A stretch of DNA of 64,000 nucleotides from Litorimonas sp964511495 (GTDB lineage: Bacteria > Pseudomonadota > Alphaproteobacteria > Caulobacterales > Maricaulaceae), in NCBI GenBank assembly GCA_964511495.1, contig CAZEFT010000013.1:1-64000 (forward strand). Direction: 5' to 3'. Below the pieces are notes generated by a model. That model was not told the DNA's origin. It saw nothing but the letters and a program-made list of their open reading frames with translations, and made no database searches. Of the stretch, positions 9,765-18,406 are shown one piece after another. Made by a program: the position numbers and the translations under genes. Every line of letters begins with the position of its first letter. The stretch's first letter is position 1.

Positions 9765-10226
9765 CTAAACCGTTAAAATCTTTGCAATTGCTTCCAATCC
9801 CACCTTATCCTCTTCATCAAAAGAGTTGAAGGCCGTGCTGTCTACATCAAGAACAGCTTTAAGCGCACCGGAACGATCAAACACAGGCACAACGATTTCC
9901 GAATTGGTTTGGCTGTCACAGGCGATGTGGCCGGGAAATGCGTGAACATCTTTCACGATAATGGTTTCACCTTGTGTTGCACAGGCACCGCAGACACCGC
10001 GCGAAAATGGTATCCGCAGACACCCTAATGTGCCTTGATAGGGTCCAACGACCAATTCATTTTCTTTTAGGGGGTCAACTTCGTAAAATCCCGTCCAGAA
10101 AAAATAATCGAACCTTTGAGAGAGTAAACAAGCCGCCGTCGCATAACGCGCCGTTTGGGAAGTTTCCCCCTCAATCACAGCGGATATTTCTTCCAGAACT
10201 TCTTTGTAAATTTCAGATTTAGTCAT
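9765..10226 (-). CDS. msrC: free methionine-(R)-sulfoxide reductase (GAF domain)
   Basis: The 153-residue single GAF-domain protein keeps the three cysteines of the fRMsr family. They are Cys69 (GCLRIP), Cys79 (GVCG) and Cys103 (HIACD), at the same 10 and 24 residue spacing as E. coli MsrC Cys84, Cys94 and Cys118. The substrate-binding segments WTGFYEV, GPYQG, NSEIVVP and LDVDS are also present. It reduces free L-methionine-(R)-S-oxide in the cytoplasm using thioredoxin, so it is an oxidative-damage repair enzyme. It lies convergent to the LOG gene and shares strand with the renalase-like and photolyase genes. Confidence 0.92.
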   Translation of the reverse strand: MTKSEIYKEVLEEISAVIEGETSQTARYATAACLLSQRFDYFFWTGFYEVDPLKENELVVGPYQGTLGCLRIPFSRGVCGACATQGETIIVKDVHAFPGHIACDSQTNSEIVVPVFDRSGALKAVLDVDSTAFNSFDEEDKVGLEAIAKILTV

Positions 10227-10303
10227 GACGCGCGGATAGTCTGCGGTTCAAATCTCTGCAAGTCGGAAAAATCATTATCACGGCGTATTGATGGCAAAGG
10301 TGA

Positions 10304-11302
10304 TTAGCTGAACATCTCCGTCACTGCTTTGGCCGCCGCCTTGCCGGAAAGGGCTGCTCCTTCAACGCGTCCACCCAAACACCAATCCCCACACGCAACC
10401 AAATTTTGTGAGCCATCGACCAGACAAGGGCGTTCCGGACTCTGATTAACCGAGGCGTAAAGCCAGCGATGCAATGTCACATAAGCTGGGTCGGACAAAT
10501 CCAATCGTGTGAGGGCCGTTGTAATATCCGTCATGATGGACTGTATTTCGGCGCGATCTGTCTCAACATTTTCATTCGACCAACCGGGGTCACTGTGAAC
10601 CATGAGCGTTGTTTTGGTTTTATCCCGCCCTGGCTTAGACGCATTCATGGCCAACCAAGCCACAGGCAAGTCACTGACCCGAAAACTATCCCATCCGAGA
10701 TCGACGACTTTGTCCAAACCGATCATCAAGGCAAAACAAGCATCCATCCGAGCCTCGGATAAAGTGGCATATTCGGAAAAACTTTGCGGGAGTAGCGCCG
10801 TCGCTTGTGCAGGCGGTGCGGTGCAAATAATGGCATGATACCCACTTCGGTCTTGGATTTTACCCTTCTCAGTAGATTCAAAAAATAGAGACCAAGTACC
10901 ATCTGATGACTTTTGTAGCTTCTTGATCCGATGGTGAAGCGCAATATCCAAACCATTCGCTAAATATTTCGCGAAACTATTCATACGCGGCGTCCCGACC
11001 CATCTCGCCCCGCCCGTATCAGCAGTCAATAATCCTGTTTTCAGATAAAACGCACGCCCCGGCCACGGCGCAACAGCGCCTGCGGATTCAGCCGTTTTTA
11101 CGAGGCTTGCAAAAGCTTCGTCGCGGGTTGTGAAATATTGTGCGCCATGATCAAATTCATAAGCCTCGGCATAACGCGTAGAGAGGCGCCCACCGACACC
11201 GCGGGATTTATCAAAAAGTGTGACAGAAAAACCTTTAGCTGTAAGGTCGCGTGCGGCGATAAGACCAGACAAACCGGCCCCGATAACCGCAACGCGTTTC
11301 AT
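10304..11302 (-). CDS. renalase-like FAD-dependent amine oxidase family protein
   Basis: The protein starts at the dinucleotide-binding strand VAVIGAGLSGL, followed by the GVGGRLSTR motif and YEFDHGAQYFT. It ends with CGDWCLGGRVEGAALSG, which closes the FAD site in renalase-type oxidoreductases. Bacterial renalases oxidise abnormal dihydro forms of NAD(P)H; the substrate here is not shown. I use Met15 at 11302, just before the first strand; in-frame ATGs at 11320 and 11344 are alternatives and none has a strong ribosome site. The gene follows the two photolyase genes on the same strand. Such flavoenzymes are often found near photolyases in light-stress clusters. Confidence 0.82.
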   Translation of the reverse strand: MKRVAVIGAGLSGLIAARDLTAKGFSVTLFDKSRGVGGRLSTRYAEAYEFDHGAQYFTTRDEAFASLVKTAESAGAVAPWPGRAFYLKTGLLTADTGGARWVGTPRMNSFAKYLANGLDIALHHRIKKLQKSSDGTWSLFFESTEKGKIQDRSGYHAIICTAPPAQATALLPQSFSEYATLSEARMDACFALMIGLDKVVDLGWDSFRVSDLPVAWLAMNASKPGRDKTKTTLMVHSDPGWSNENVETDRAEIQSIMTDITTALTRLDLSDPAYVTLHRWLYASVNQSPERPCLVDGSQNLVACGDWCLGGRVEGAALSGKAAAKAVTEMFS

Positions 11303-11374
11303 CTTTGTCGTATCAGGCATACTATCTCGCGCTTTCAAGCCCATATTTCTAACGCTGTCTCTGATTGAATGAAA

Positions 11375-11815
11375 TTAAGACGAGGGTCGCATAATAGACT
11401 TTTTGGCTTTATTCCAAAACCGGAAAAATCTCGCCATATCCGGTGTGATATCAACATCGGAAAGTCGAGATTTATGCACTTCAACAAGATCGATTTTAGA
11501 CCTCAAAGGAGTAACAAGATCCATAATTTGCGGATTGTGGGTATGCGCCATGTATAGCTTCCCTTGGCCTCCGCATAGTTTCTCAAGAACATTCGCTGTC
11601 CGACCTTGGATGATTTCTACGCCCATCTCATCCAAGCATTCATATAGAAAAACAAGTTTTTTCAGACTTTGCTGCCGGTTTTGTAGGTCCTGCCCATCCC
11701 AGACAAAAACTGCTCGTGCATTTTTTCCTGCTATGTCAAAAACGGGATGAGACCGGCTAAGCGCATCTTCATGCACCCAAATAATCGGGCGAATATCAGA
11801 GACATTTTCGTTCAC
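11375..11815 (-). CDS. photolyase alpha/beta (N-terminal) domain as a separate polypeptide
   Basis: The 146-residue protein looks like the Rossmann-type antenna domain that normally forms the first third of a photolyase/cryptochrome. It opens with a strand and early acidic segment (PIIWVHEDALSRSHP), then AVFVWDG, a LKKLVFLYECLDEM helix and a MAHTHNPQI strand. Its ATG overlaps the stop of the upstream FAD-domain gene by four bases, so the two are translationally coupled. No FAD-binding part is present. With the 11812-12651 product it would rebuild a whole photolyase from two chains, in reversed gene order. The assignment rests on pattern and context rather than a diagnostic motif. Confidence 0.65.
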   Translation of the reverse strand: MNENVSDIRPIIWVHEDALSRSHPVFDIAGKNARAVFVWDGQDLQNRQQSLKKLVFLYECLDEMGVEIIQGRTANVLEKLCGGQGKLYMAHTHNPQIMDLVTPLRSKIDLVEVHKSRLSDVDITPDMARFFRFWNKAKKSIMRPSS

Positions 11816-12651
11816 AATGTGCGTGGCTCTAAATTCGGGAAGAGCCTCGCGTGAAGGGCCTCATAAGAGTGATCAATGGGCCCATTATTCTCTGGACTTG
11901 TATCGACATCATCACCGGAAAACTTCCGGACATTCTCAAGGTTAAAGTAATAAGGCTTATGCGAAAATGTGCTCGCCACCCATTGCCATGATAAATTATT
12001 ACTGGCCGGATCGGCGTCTAATAGGTGGGATAAAAAGAACTGCGCGCCTGTCTGCCACCGCACACGCCGCCAATGGCAAATATAGCCCGCCAGATAGAGC
12101 CGCGCATGATTATGCACCCATCCATCAGTCAAAAGTTGGCTGAGAAAATGATCTATACAGGCAATTCCTGTTTCGGCCTTAGCCACGTCATTAGGTAAGA
12201 TGTCCGAGTAATCAGACGCTTGAAACCCTGTTTTATACTCTTCGGCGTCGTGCCACATGTAATCGGGGTTATGTTCCAAAATACCTTGCCAATAGTCGCG
12301 CCAAGCCAGTTGTTGGACGAATTTTTCGACATTGCGGCACTGACCATGCTTTAACGCCTCGTCTCGGACGCGGGTTGTATTGATGACGCCGCGACTAATA
12401 TAAGGCGAAAGACGCGTCACATCGCCTTCCAAATGGTTCCGATTTTCACCATAGGCTTGCGGGTTAATCTGACTCAGTAAGTATTGAGCGGCGTCCGTGC
12501 CTCCGCGGAAAGAAGATAGGTGTTTGTCATCCTCCGACAACCAAGGCGACAGGCGTTTGACCTCCGCCAAAGCGGCGTCACGTCGCGATAGAAGCGTAAT
12601 CGGTTCCCCGACACGTTCCCGCTTTCTCCCCTGCATCTGCTCACTTCGCAT
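11812..12651 (-). CDS. photolyase FAD-binding (C-terminal) domain protein
   Basis: The 279-residue product matches the helical FAD-binding half of DNA photolyases/cryptochromes. Motifs in order are LSPYISRGVI, FVQQLAWRDYWQ, TGIACIDHFLSQL, the G-W-HNHARLYLA segment, and the FAD site DADPASNNLSWQWVAS. The N-terminal antenna domain is missing and is encoded by the next gene (11375-11815). A true photolyase repairs UV-induced pyrimidine dimers using blue light; repair versus signalling cannot be told from sequence. The start at 12651 has a modest AGG site; Met6 at 12636 is an alternative. An ECF sigma/ChrR-type pair, which controls photolyase genes in Rhodobacter, lies about 5 kb away. Confidence 0.82.
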   Translation of the reverse strand: MRSEQMQGRKRERVGEPITLLSRRDAALAEVKRLSPWLSEDDKHLSSFRGGTDAAQYLLSQINPQAYGENRNHLEGDVTRLSPYISRGVINTTRVRDEALKHGQCRNVEKFVQQLAWRDYWQGILEHNPDYMWHDAEEYKTGFQASDYSDILPNDVAKAETGIACIDHFLSQLLTDGWVHNHARLYLAGYICHWRRVRWQTGAQFFLSHLLDADPASNNLSWQWVASTFSHKPYYFNLENVRKFSGDDVDTSPENNGPIDHSYEALHARLFPNLEPRTL

Positions 12652-12822
12652 GGACTACCTACGCGCCAAAGTGAAAGAGAGAGCGATTTCAGGCAAAGAA
12701 AATTCGATAAAATGGCTTTGCGTGAGATTTCACTGCGCTATGACAACGCAGGCAATAATTGGCTTTTCTGCCAATTTGAACTGGATTTTTCGCTTGAATT
12801 GGCGTAGACAATATTCGAATTA

Positions 12823-12835
12823 GAACATTGTGTTC
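12823..12835. promoter_or_regulatory. short inverted repeat upstream of gap
   Basis: GAACA-TTG-TGTTC is a perfect 5-base inverted repeat about 80 bases upstream of the gap start, in an AT-rich intergenic region. It could be an operator for gap, but arms this short also occur by chance. Confidence 0.25.
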
Positions 12836-12913
12836 GATATAGAATATCATCCTATTTTTTGAAAACCATACGTGCCACCGCTTTGATGGCCCATTTAAGA
12901 CAAGAGGCAAACT

Positions 12914-13924
12914 ATGACGATACGTTTAGCGATTAACGGTTTTGGCCGCATCGGACGCAATGTGTTGCGCGCCCTCCATGAGAGTGGACGCACCGATATG
13001 GAAGTTGTTGCAATTAATGATTTATCTTCGACGGAAAATCTGGCGCACCTTTTGAAATATGATTCGGTTCATGGACGCTTCCCCGGCACCATCAAAGCGA
13101 CCGAAAACAGCTTGGATATTGGTCACGGGCCAATTGAGGTCACCTCTATCCGTAATCTGGAAGATCAGAATTGGGCTGACAACAAAGTCGATATTGTCTT
13201 GGAATGTACGGGTATTTTCACAGCACGGGATACAGCCGCTAAACATTTAGAGGCGGGTGCGAAACGCGTATTGATTTCCGCACCGGGTGCCAAAGCCGAT
13301 AAAACCATCGTTTATGGCGTCAATCAGGATGTTTTGACCAAAGAGGACGTCGTTGTTTCTAACGGCTCCTGCACAACCAATGCCCTCGCCCCTCTCGCAA
13401 AAGTTTTGCATGAGACATTTGGTATTGAAAACGGGTTCATGACAACTGTTCACGCTTATACAGGCGATCAACCCACACTTGATACAATCCACCGTAAGGA
13501 TTTCAACCGAGGTCGGGCAGCGGCTCTGTCGATGATACCAACCAGCACAGGGGCCGCCAAAGCGATTGGCTTGGTCATGCCGGAATTGGACGGTAAGTTG
13601 GACGGTAAAGCCATTCGTGTCCCGACACCCAATGTATCCGTCGTCGATTTGGTTGTGAACACGACAAAACCGGCAAGCCTCGATGCCGTAAATGCGGCCT
13701 TTAACGCGGCGGCAAATGGCGCCTTGAAAAATGTCTTGCAGGTCGTTGACGATAAAACCGTTTCCATCGATTTTAATCACGACCCGCATTCTTCGAGTTA
13801 TGTCAGCGGCGAAACCGTTATCATGAATGAAAAAATGATTCGTGTGCTAAGCTGGTATGACAATGAGTGGGGCTTCTCCAACCGCATGTTGGACACAGCC
13901 GCCGCTATGGCGAAATTCCTTTAA
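12914..13924 (+). CDS. gap: glyceraldehyde-3-phosphate dehydrogenase, type I
   Basis: The 336-residue protein is a complete class I GAPDH. It has the NAD-binding start LAINGFGRIGRNVLRA, the acidic residue after the second strand (AINDLS) that favours NAD, the catalytic SCTTN (Cys near residue 155), the HAYTGDQ segment and the C-terminal SWYDNEWGFSNRM. It interconverts glyceraldehyde-3-phosphate and 1,3-bisphosphoglycerate in glycolysis and gluconeogenesis. A GAGG ribosome site precedes the ATG. The next gene, a PEP carboxylase-like protein, starts 26 bases after the stop, so the two are likely one transcription unit. Confidence 0.97.
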   Translation: MTIRLAINGFGRIGRNVLRALHESGRTDMEVVAINDLSSTENLAHLLKYDSVHGRFPGTIKATENSLDIGHGPIEVTSIRNLEDQNWADNKVDIVLECTGIFTARDTAAKHLEAGAKRVLISAPGAKADKTIVYGVNQDVLTKEDVVVSNGSCTTNALAPLAKVLHETFGIENGFMTTVHAYTGDQPTLDTIHRKDFNRGRAAALSMIPTSTGAAKAIGLVMPELDGKLDGKAIRVPTPNVSVVDLVVNTTKPASLDAVNAAFNAAANGALKNVLQVVDDKTVSIDFNHDPHSSSYVSGETVIMNEKMIRVLSWYDNEWGFSNRMLDTAAAMAKFL

Positions 13925-13950
13925 TTCACTTTTCCAGAAAGGCTCCTTTC

Positions 13951-16785
13951 GTGCGCCACTCCACAGCCGACGACCTGCTTGACTCACTTCGCGAGCAGTT
14001 AAAAACTCATCAGGAAGCGGTAACAACCGACCCGCAATCCAATGTCGTGAAGTTATTGGCCTACGACATTTCCAAAGATGTCGAAGAGCGTAAAGTGGCC
14101 TTTCGGGACATTGAAGCCCTCATCAAACAGCTCTCTGACCAAGGCGCAATTCAGCGTGCGCGGCGCCTGCGCAATCGTGCGGGGTTAAATGATCTGTCGT
14201 CCCTTCATAACACAGTGGACGGCATTGCTCGCAATAAAGCTGCGCAGGGGTGGAAAGCCTTTCAAAACTGGGCTGAAAAACCCGGTTTGGGAATTGTACT
14301 CACGGCACATCCGACCTTCTCACTCTCTCGCGACATTCGAAACTGTCTCGGCCAAATCGCTTCTAAAGAAGAAGGGAAGTTTCCTGCCGAGATCGAAGCG
14401 CTGAAAACCTATCCTTACCTGCCGAAACGCGCGCCGACCTTAATCGAAGAGCATGAAGATACACAGGCCACGCTTGAACGCATTCAGGGGGCGCTCAACG
14501 CGATTAACGCCAAGATTATTAAGGTTGCCAAAGAGGCTTTCCCTAAAGATTGGAAAAAGCTGACCCCTCATTTGGCCGATGCCTATAGCTGGGTGGGCTA
14601 TGATATTGATGGTCGAACGGATATCTCTTGGGGGGATGCTCTCCGATTACGCCTGTCCGAGAAATGCACGCAATTAAAACGCTATCTTAAAGCGGCACAA
14701 AGCGTTCAATCTATCGGAGGGCTAAAAGCGGATAGTGAAGCTGCTCTTGATAGTTTGGTCGATAAATTAGCTAACGCATCAGAAAGCGCCAAACGCGACC
14801 TTAATCTATTTGAAAAAGACATTACTGATCCCAAAAACCTTGTGGCCGCAGCCAATAATTTGACGCGCAGTTCGACCCGGCGTTTTACCAATCTTGATGC
14901 CGCTATTGCTTTACTCAATGACGCCGCCATAGGCGCCGAAGATGAGAGCGCAGTGGCACTCATTCAATTACGGGCCCAAATGGTGGCTTTCGGTCTTGGC
15001 ACGGCGCGGATCCATTTCCGCCTCAATGCCCGCCATGTCTTATCCGCCATTAAACCTATTTTCGGCATGGACCAAAAGAGTTCGGATAATCGAACTTTGT
15101 TAAAGCGCGCGACTAAATTGACGAAAAATGTCAAAGCCCTCCCCGTCAATTTCGCATCACTCGCTTTGGAAAAAAGTACAGCCCATGAGAAAATGATCCT
15201 CTCGGCGCAAATACACAAGTTCATTGATGATAAAACACCGATCCGCCTTTTGATCGCGGAAACCGAAGACAACCTTGTGCCACTTGGTGTGCTTTATCTG
15301 GCAAGGCTTTACGGCTTGGAAAATCATTTGGATATTTCTCCGCTCTTTGAAACAGCGGATGCCTTAAACAATGGCGGGCGTATCATCGGAAAAATGCTCT
15401 CCAATCCCGTCTATCGGGATTATGTAAAAGCCCGTGGCGTGTTTGCCATTCAAACCGGGTTTTCTGATGCCGGGCGCTTTATGGGGCAAATACCGGCGAC
15501 CCTCGCCATTGAACGTCTGCATTCACATTTTGCCGCGCAGATGGCGAAATATGAAATGCAGGATGTAACGCCTTTGGTTTTCAATACGCATGGCGAAGGC
15601 TTAGGACGCGGTGGACATCCCGGCACAATTGAAGAGCGTGTGAATTACGCGATGAGCCCTTGGGCCATTCATCAGTTTGAAAAGCGTGGTTTTCATCTAT
15701 GCCATGAAGTCAGCTTTCAAGGGGGTGACGGCTTCCTTTGGTTCCAAACGCCTGACATGGCAGAAGGGACAAGCCTGTCTCTTGTTGGTGCCCGCTATGC
15801 TGATCGTAGCGAAGCAGAAAACGACACTTTCTATACGGAAAATGATTTCTCTTGGGATATTTTCCGCACGATTGGATCAGAGCAAGACAGCCTGTATCGA
15901 GACCCTGATTATATCAATATATTAGGTGGATTTGGGCAAAACTTACTAATCCCAACCGGCTCCCGCGCGGTAAAACGCGCACAAGGCAATAACGGGGCGG
16001 ATATGTTTAACCCGCGTCAGTTACGCGCCATTCCGCATAATGCGATTTTGCAACAATTCAGCACACCCGCAAATATCGTATTCGGTGTGGGTCGGGCGGC
16101 CGCCATTGATCCCGAAAAATTTGCCAGCCTTCTCGAAAACTCAGCACGGGCGCGATCTATCTTCCGCCTCGTGGCCATTTCCAAAAGCCGCACGCTTTAT
16201 TCCGCGCTTTCCGCTTATGGCCGTTTGTTCGACCCCGGTTTCTGGATTAGCCGAGCGCTTTCAGGCATTGAGCCGCGATTGGCAGAACGCAGCCTAATCG
16301 TTGCGGATACGTTGAGCCAAAGTGAATGGCGATCACAAATAATGGATCTGGCCAATCGCTTGCGTATGGACCGCTATAATAGTGACCAAACTTTGGGACA
16401 ATCGGATCTTGTCTGCACGGATTGTGATCCGGAAACGCTGAAAATCCTTCATGCCTTGCGCTTGGCCGTGATTATGAAAATGATGATTATTGCAGCAGAT
16501 TTACCGGCGATTGGTGATGAAAATACGTCGCAACTCAATGTCCTACAGCGCCTGCAAACCTTCCAAATCGACCAAATTTTATCTGATTTAAAGCAACGCT
16601 ATCCTGAGAAGCGCGACGCTCTGACTTGGACGGAAGAAATTACCGAAGAGGCAGGTGTAGAACTGGGCGGATCGGGGGGCTTCCCGCACATTTCAGAAAC
16701 GATCATCAAGCCGATGGAACGCGCTTCACAACTTGTAAGACAAGTAACGATTGCAATTACCCATCATTATGATGCGTTTGGCTAA
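13951..16785 (+). CDS. divergent phosphoenolpyruvate carboxylase-like protein
   Basis: The 944-residue protein has the length and overall order of PEP carboxylase. LTAHPT (active-site His near residue 118) is present, as are ARIHFRLNARH, GFSDAGRFMG in place of GYSDSAKD, and LRAIP. Several signature sites differ. The catalytic loop normally written FHGRGGxxGRGG reads THGEGLGRGG near residue 547, two residues shorter and without the first Arg. The segment after LRAIP lacks the usual TQNRLMLPAW, and the C-terminus lacks the NTG ending. I chose the GTG at 13951 because AGAAAGG precedes it by 8 bases; a frame open upstream to 13867 overlaps gap. It may be a distinct PEPC subgroup or a non-catalytic relative. 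Confidence 0.75.
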   Translation: MRHSTADDLLDSLREQLKTHQEAVTTDPQSNVVKLLAYDISKDVEERKVAFRDIEALIKQLSDQGAIQRARRLRNRAGLNDLSSLHNTVDGIARNKAAQGWKAFQNWAEKPGLGIVLTAHPTFSLSRDIRNCLGQIASKEEGKFPAEIEALKTYPYLPKRAPTLIEEHEDTQATLERIQGALNAINAKIIKVAKEAFPKDWKKLTPHLADAYSWVGYDIDGRTDISWGDALRLRLSEKCTQLKRYLKAAQSVQSIGGLKADSEAALDSLVDKLANASESAKRDLNLFEKDITDPKNLVAAANNLTRSSTRRFTNLDAAIALLNDAAIGAEDESAVALIQLRAQMVAFGLGTARIHFRLNARHVLSAIKPIFGMDQKSSDNRTLLKRATKLTKNVKALPVNFASLALEKSTAHEKMILSAQIHKFIDDKTPIRLLIAETEDNLVPLGVLYLARLYGLENHLDISPLFETADALNNGGRIIGKMLSNPVYRDYVKARGVFAIQTGFSDAGRFMGQIPATLAIERLHSHFAAQMAKYEMQDVTPLVFNTHGEGLGRGGHPGTIEERVNYAMSPWAIHQFEKRGFHLCHEVSFQGGDGFLWFQTPDMAEGTSLSLVGARYADRSEAENDTFYTENDFSWDIFRTIGSEQDSLYRDPDYINILGGFGQNLLIPTGSRAVKRAQGNNGADMFNPRQLRAIPHNAILQQFSTPANIVFGVGRAAAIDPEKFASLLENSARARSIFRLVAISKSRTLYSALSAYGRLFDPGFWISRALSGIEPRLAERSLIVADTLSQSEWRSQIMDLANRLRMDRYNSDQTLGQSDLVCTDCDPETLKILHALRLAVIMKMMIIAADLPAIGDENTSQLNVLQRLQTFQIDQILSDLKQRYPEKRDALTWTEEITEEAGVELGGSGGFPHISETIIKPMERASQLVRQVTIAITHHYDAFG

Positions 16786-16806
16786 TTTCCAGTTATAGTT
16801 TTTTCA

Positions 16807-16825
16807 GCTCGGGATAGGCCCGAGC
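16807..16825. terminator. hairpin between convergent ppc-like and chrR-like genes
   Basis: GCTCGGG-ATAGG-CCCGAGC forms a perfect 7-base stem between two convergent genes. No T-run follows on either strand, so it may be a weak or factor-dependent terminator, or a transcript-end stabiliser. Confidence 0.35.
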
Positions 16826-16838
16826 GGGCCTATTGGCA

Positions 16839-17507
16839 TTAAATGCCAACCACTTTTTGCACGAGTTTCGGAATAAAGCTCTTCATCACAAGCGGGCCTT
16901 CCGTCATCACAAGACAGATACAATCCTCCCCTTCATTGATATGAGGGGCATGGGTTTCTGTTTCGTCTTCAATGTGCAAATCTCCACGCGCGTAAATCTC
17001 ACCGTCAACCGAGTAACTCCCGGACAATAATAAAGACCATTCTTCACCATGGTGGGAATGTTCGGGCATCTTCATACCCCCTTTGGCGCGGAGGAGGTAG
17101 AGACGTTCACCAGTTTGGTATCGACGATTGCCCATCACATCATGCACAGCCACGCCGGGAATCAGAGATTTCCATTTAATGTCGCGAATACCATGACCCA
17201 AGAGACGACGAAGCGACTCGGGTGCCATGCCTGCCGCCCGCAAATTATCATTCTGACTATCCAAACGTTTCGGTAAGGATGCCAGAACCGTGTCCATAAA
17301 ATCAGAGGACAGCGAAACAGGGGCAATATCCTGCATGAGTGCAGCAGCGAGATCCTCTTGGAAATGAATATCCTGCTTGGTCTCCGGGGAGATTTCACGT
17401 TTACAGGCCACCATTATATGTTTGGCCGGTGTTAAGTTACCGGCAGCATAATCCGACAGGACGCTGGCCCAATAATCAACAGAAGGAATCGGTGTATGCA
17501 GAGTCAT
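16839..17507 (-). CDS. chrR: ChrR-type cupin anti-sigma factor lacking the zinc-finger ligands
   Basis: The 222-residue protein has the two-domain plan of ChrR: an N-terminal helical sigma-binding domain and a C-terminal cupin. The cupin metal set is intact (His150, His152, Glu156, His186, at the ChrR spacing). In the N-terminal domain the usual H-x3-C-x2-C zinc ligands align with Lys36, Ser40 and Thr43, so the zinc site appears lost; Cys35 lies one residue away from the expected His. In Rhodobacter ChrR releases RpoE on singlet oxygen or peroxide stress. The gene overlaps the sigma gene by four bases (ATGA), giving a coupled sigma/anti-sigma operon. Loss of zinc could alter its signal response. 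Confidence 0.85.
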   Translation of the reverse strand: MTLHTPIPSVDYWASVLSDYAAGNLTPAKHIMVACKREISPETKQDIHFQEDLAAALMQDIAPVSLSSDFMDTVLASLPKRLDSQNDNLRAAGMAPESLRRLLGHGIRDIKWKSLIPGVAVHDVMGNRRYQTGERLYLLRAKGGMKMPEHSHHGEEWSLLLSGSYSVDGEIYARGDLHIEDETETHAPHINEGEDCICLVMTEGPLVMKSFIPKLVQKVVGI

Positions 17508-18127
17508 CCGACATCTCCGATATTGCGAGCCATATTGGATTTCAGCACCTGTATCGCACTTCGGATTCGGGTTTTGACCGTGCCTAAGGGTACGCCTGTT
17601 TCAATTGCGATTTCTTTATGTGTTTTAAATTCCATAAAGGCCATACGAATGGCCACTTGTTGTGGCGTAGACAAGCGCTCTATCTGCGCTTTCAACATAT
17701 CTGAGCTTTGTTGCGCCATAAAATTCAATTCTGCAGACGGCACCTCGTCGTCAGCAATAATTTTCATAATTTCGGGGTCACGAATATCCATTCGCCCATG
17801 TTTGCGTTTATGATCAATCCAACGATTGCGGGTCATACGGTACACCCAAGTCGCAAAACTGGCCTTGGACGGGTCAAATTTATGAGCCTTCGTCCAAACC
17901 TTGATCATAATGTCTTGAACAATATCTTCGGCCGTACCGTTGCCAACACCGCGCGCCATCAACCAACCTTTGAGCTTCGGTCCATAAATGCCAAAAAGGT
18001 CTGATAAGGCTTTCGCATCCTGCCGTTCAGCAATGTCATGCAGCCATATTGCATCACGCTTCGCCGCGCTCATGCTTTTGGGGGACGCTTTTCGTCCGTA
18101 ATTTGAGTCGGCTCCACCGGTCGCCAT
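17504..18127 (-). CDS. rpoE: ECF RNA polymerase sigma factor, RpoE/ChrR-partner type
   Basis: The 207-residue protein has region 2 (DLFGIYGPKLKGWLMARG...AEDIVQDIMIKVWTKAHKFD, then ATWVYRMTRNRWIDHKR) and region 4 (LSTPQQVAIRMAFMEFKTHKEIA followed by GTVKTRIRSAIQVLK). Pairing with a ChrR-like cupin protein places it with the ECF11 group that answers singlet oxygen and other photo-oxidative stress. I use the ATG at 18127, preceded by AAGGAG at good spacing; the frame stays open to 18187. The next gene, encoding the anti-sigma, overlaps its stop. The split photolyase genes at 11375-12651 are plausible targets, but no matching promoter motif was found by eye. Confidence 0.9.
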   Translation of the reverse strand: MATGGADSNYGRKASPKSMSAAKRDAIWLHDIAERQDAKALSDLFGIYGPKLKGWLMARGVGNGTAEDIVQDIMIKVWTKAHKFDPSKASFATWVYRMTRNRWIDHKRKHGRMDIRDPEIMKIIADDEVPSAELNFMAQQSSDMLKAQIERLSTPQQVAIRMAFMEFKTHKEIAIETGVPLGTVKTRIRSAIQVLKSNMARNIGDVG

Positions 18128-18372
18128 TGGCCTCTCCTTAGTCTGGTGAGGAATGGTTCTCTTAGAACGTAAAACAGATAAAGTCATCGTAAATCCAAAA
18201 ATAATTCAACTTTTGATTATGTACTGGCTACGAGGCGGACAGAGACAAAGATTGAGCGCCTTACGTGTAAAATCAGTAATCATTGAAATCGGGCGATTTT
18301 GACGCATGATTTATCGTCAACTCGGCACCCAAAGCCTCAATATTTTATTTCAAATTTAGCATGGCTTCATCA

Positions 18373-18400
18373 TTGACAAATTTCAGTAACCTCTTATATT
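18373..18400 (+). promoter_or_regulatory. sigma70-type promoter of the GbsR-like operon, probably leaderless
   Basis: TTGACA at 18373-18378 and TATATT at 18395-18400 are separated by 16 bases, close to the housekeeping consensus. The ATG of the downstream regulator begins at 18407, only 6 bases after the -10 box. Transcription would start at or next to the A of the ATG, and there is no ribosome binding site. Confidence 0.65.
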
Positions 18401-18406
18401 TCTGTT

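Noticed and set aside
13247..13789. 180-codon minus-strand frame opposite gap
   Set aside because: Antisense shadow of a certain gene.
13867..13950. Upstream ATG extension of the PEP carboxylase-like gene
   Set aside because: It overlaps the end of gap, and the GTG at 13951 has a proper ribosome site and gives the family-like N-terminus.
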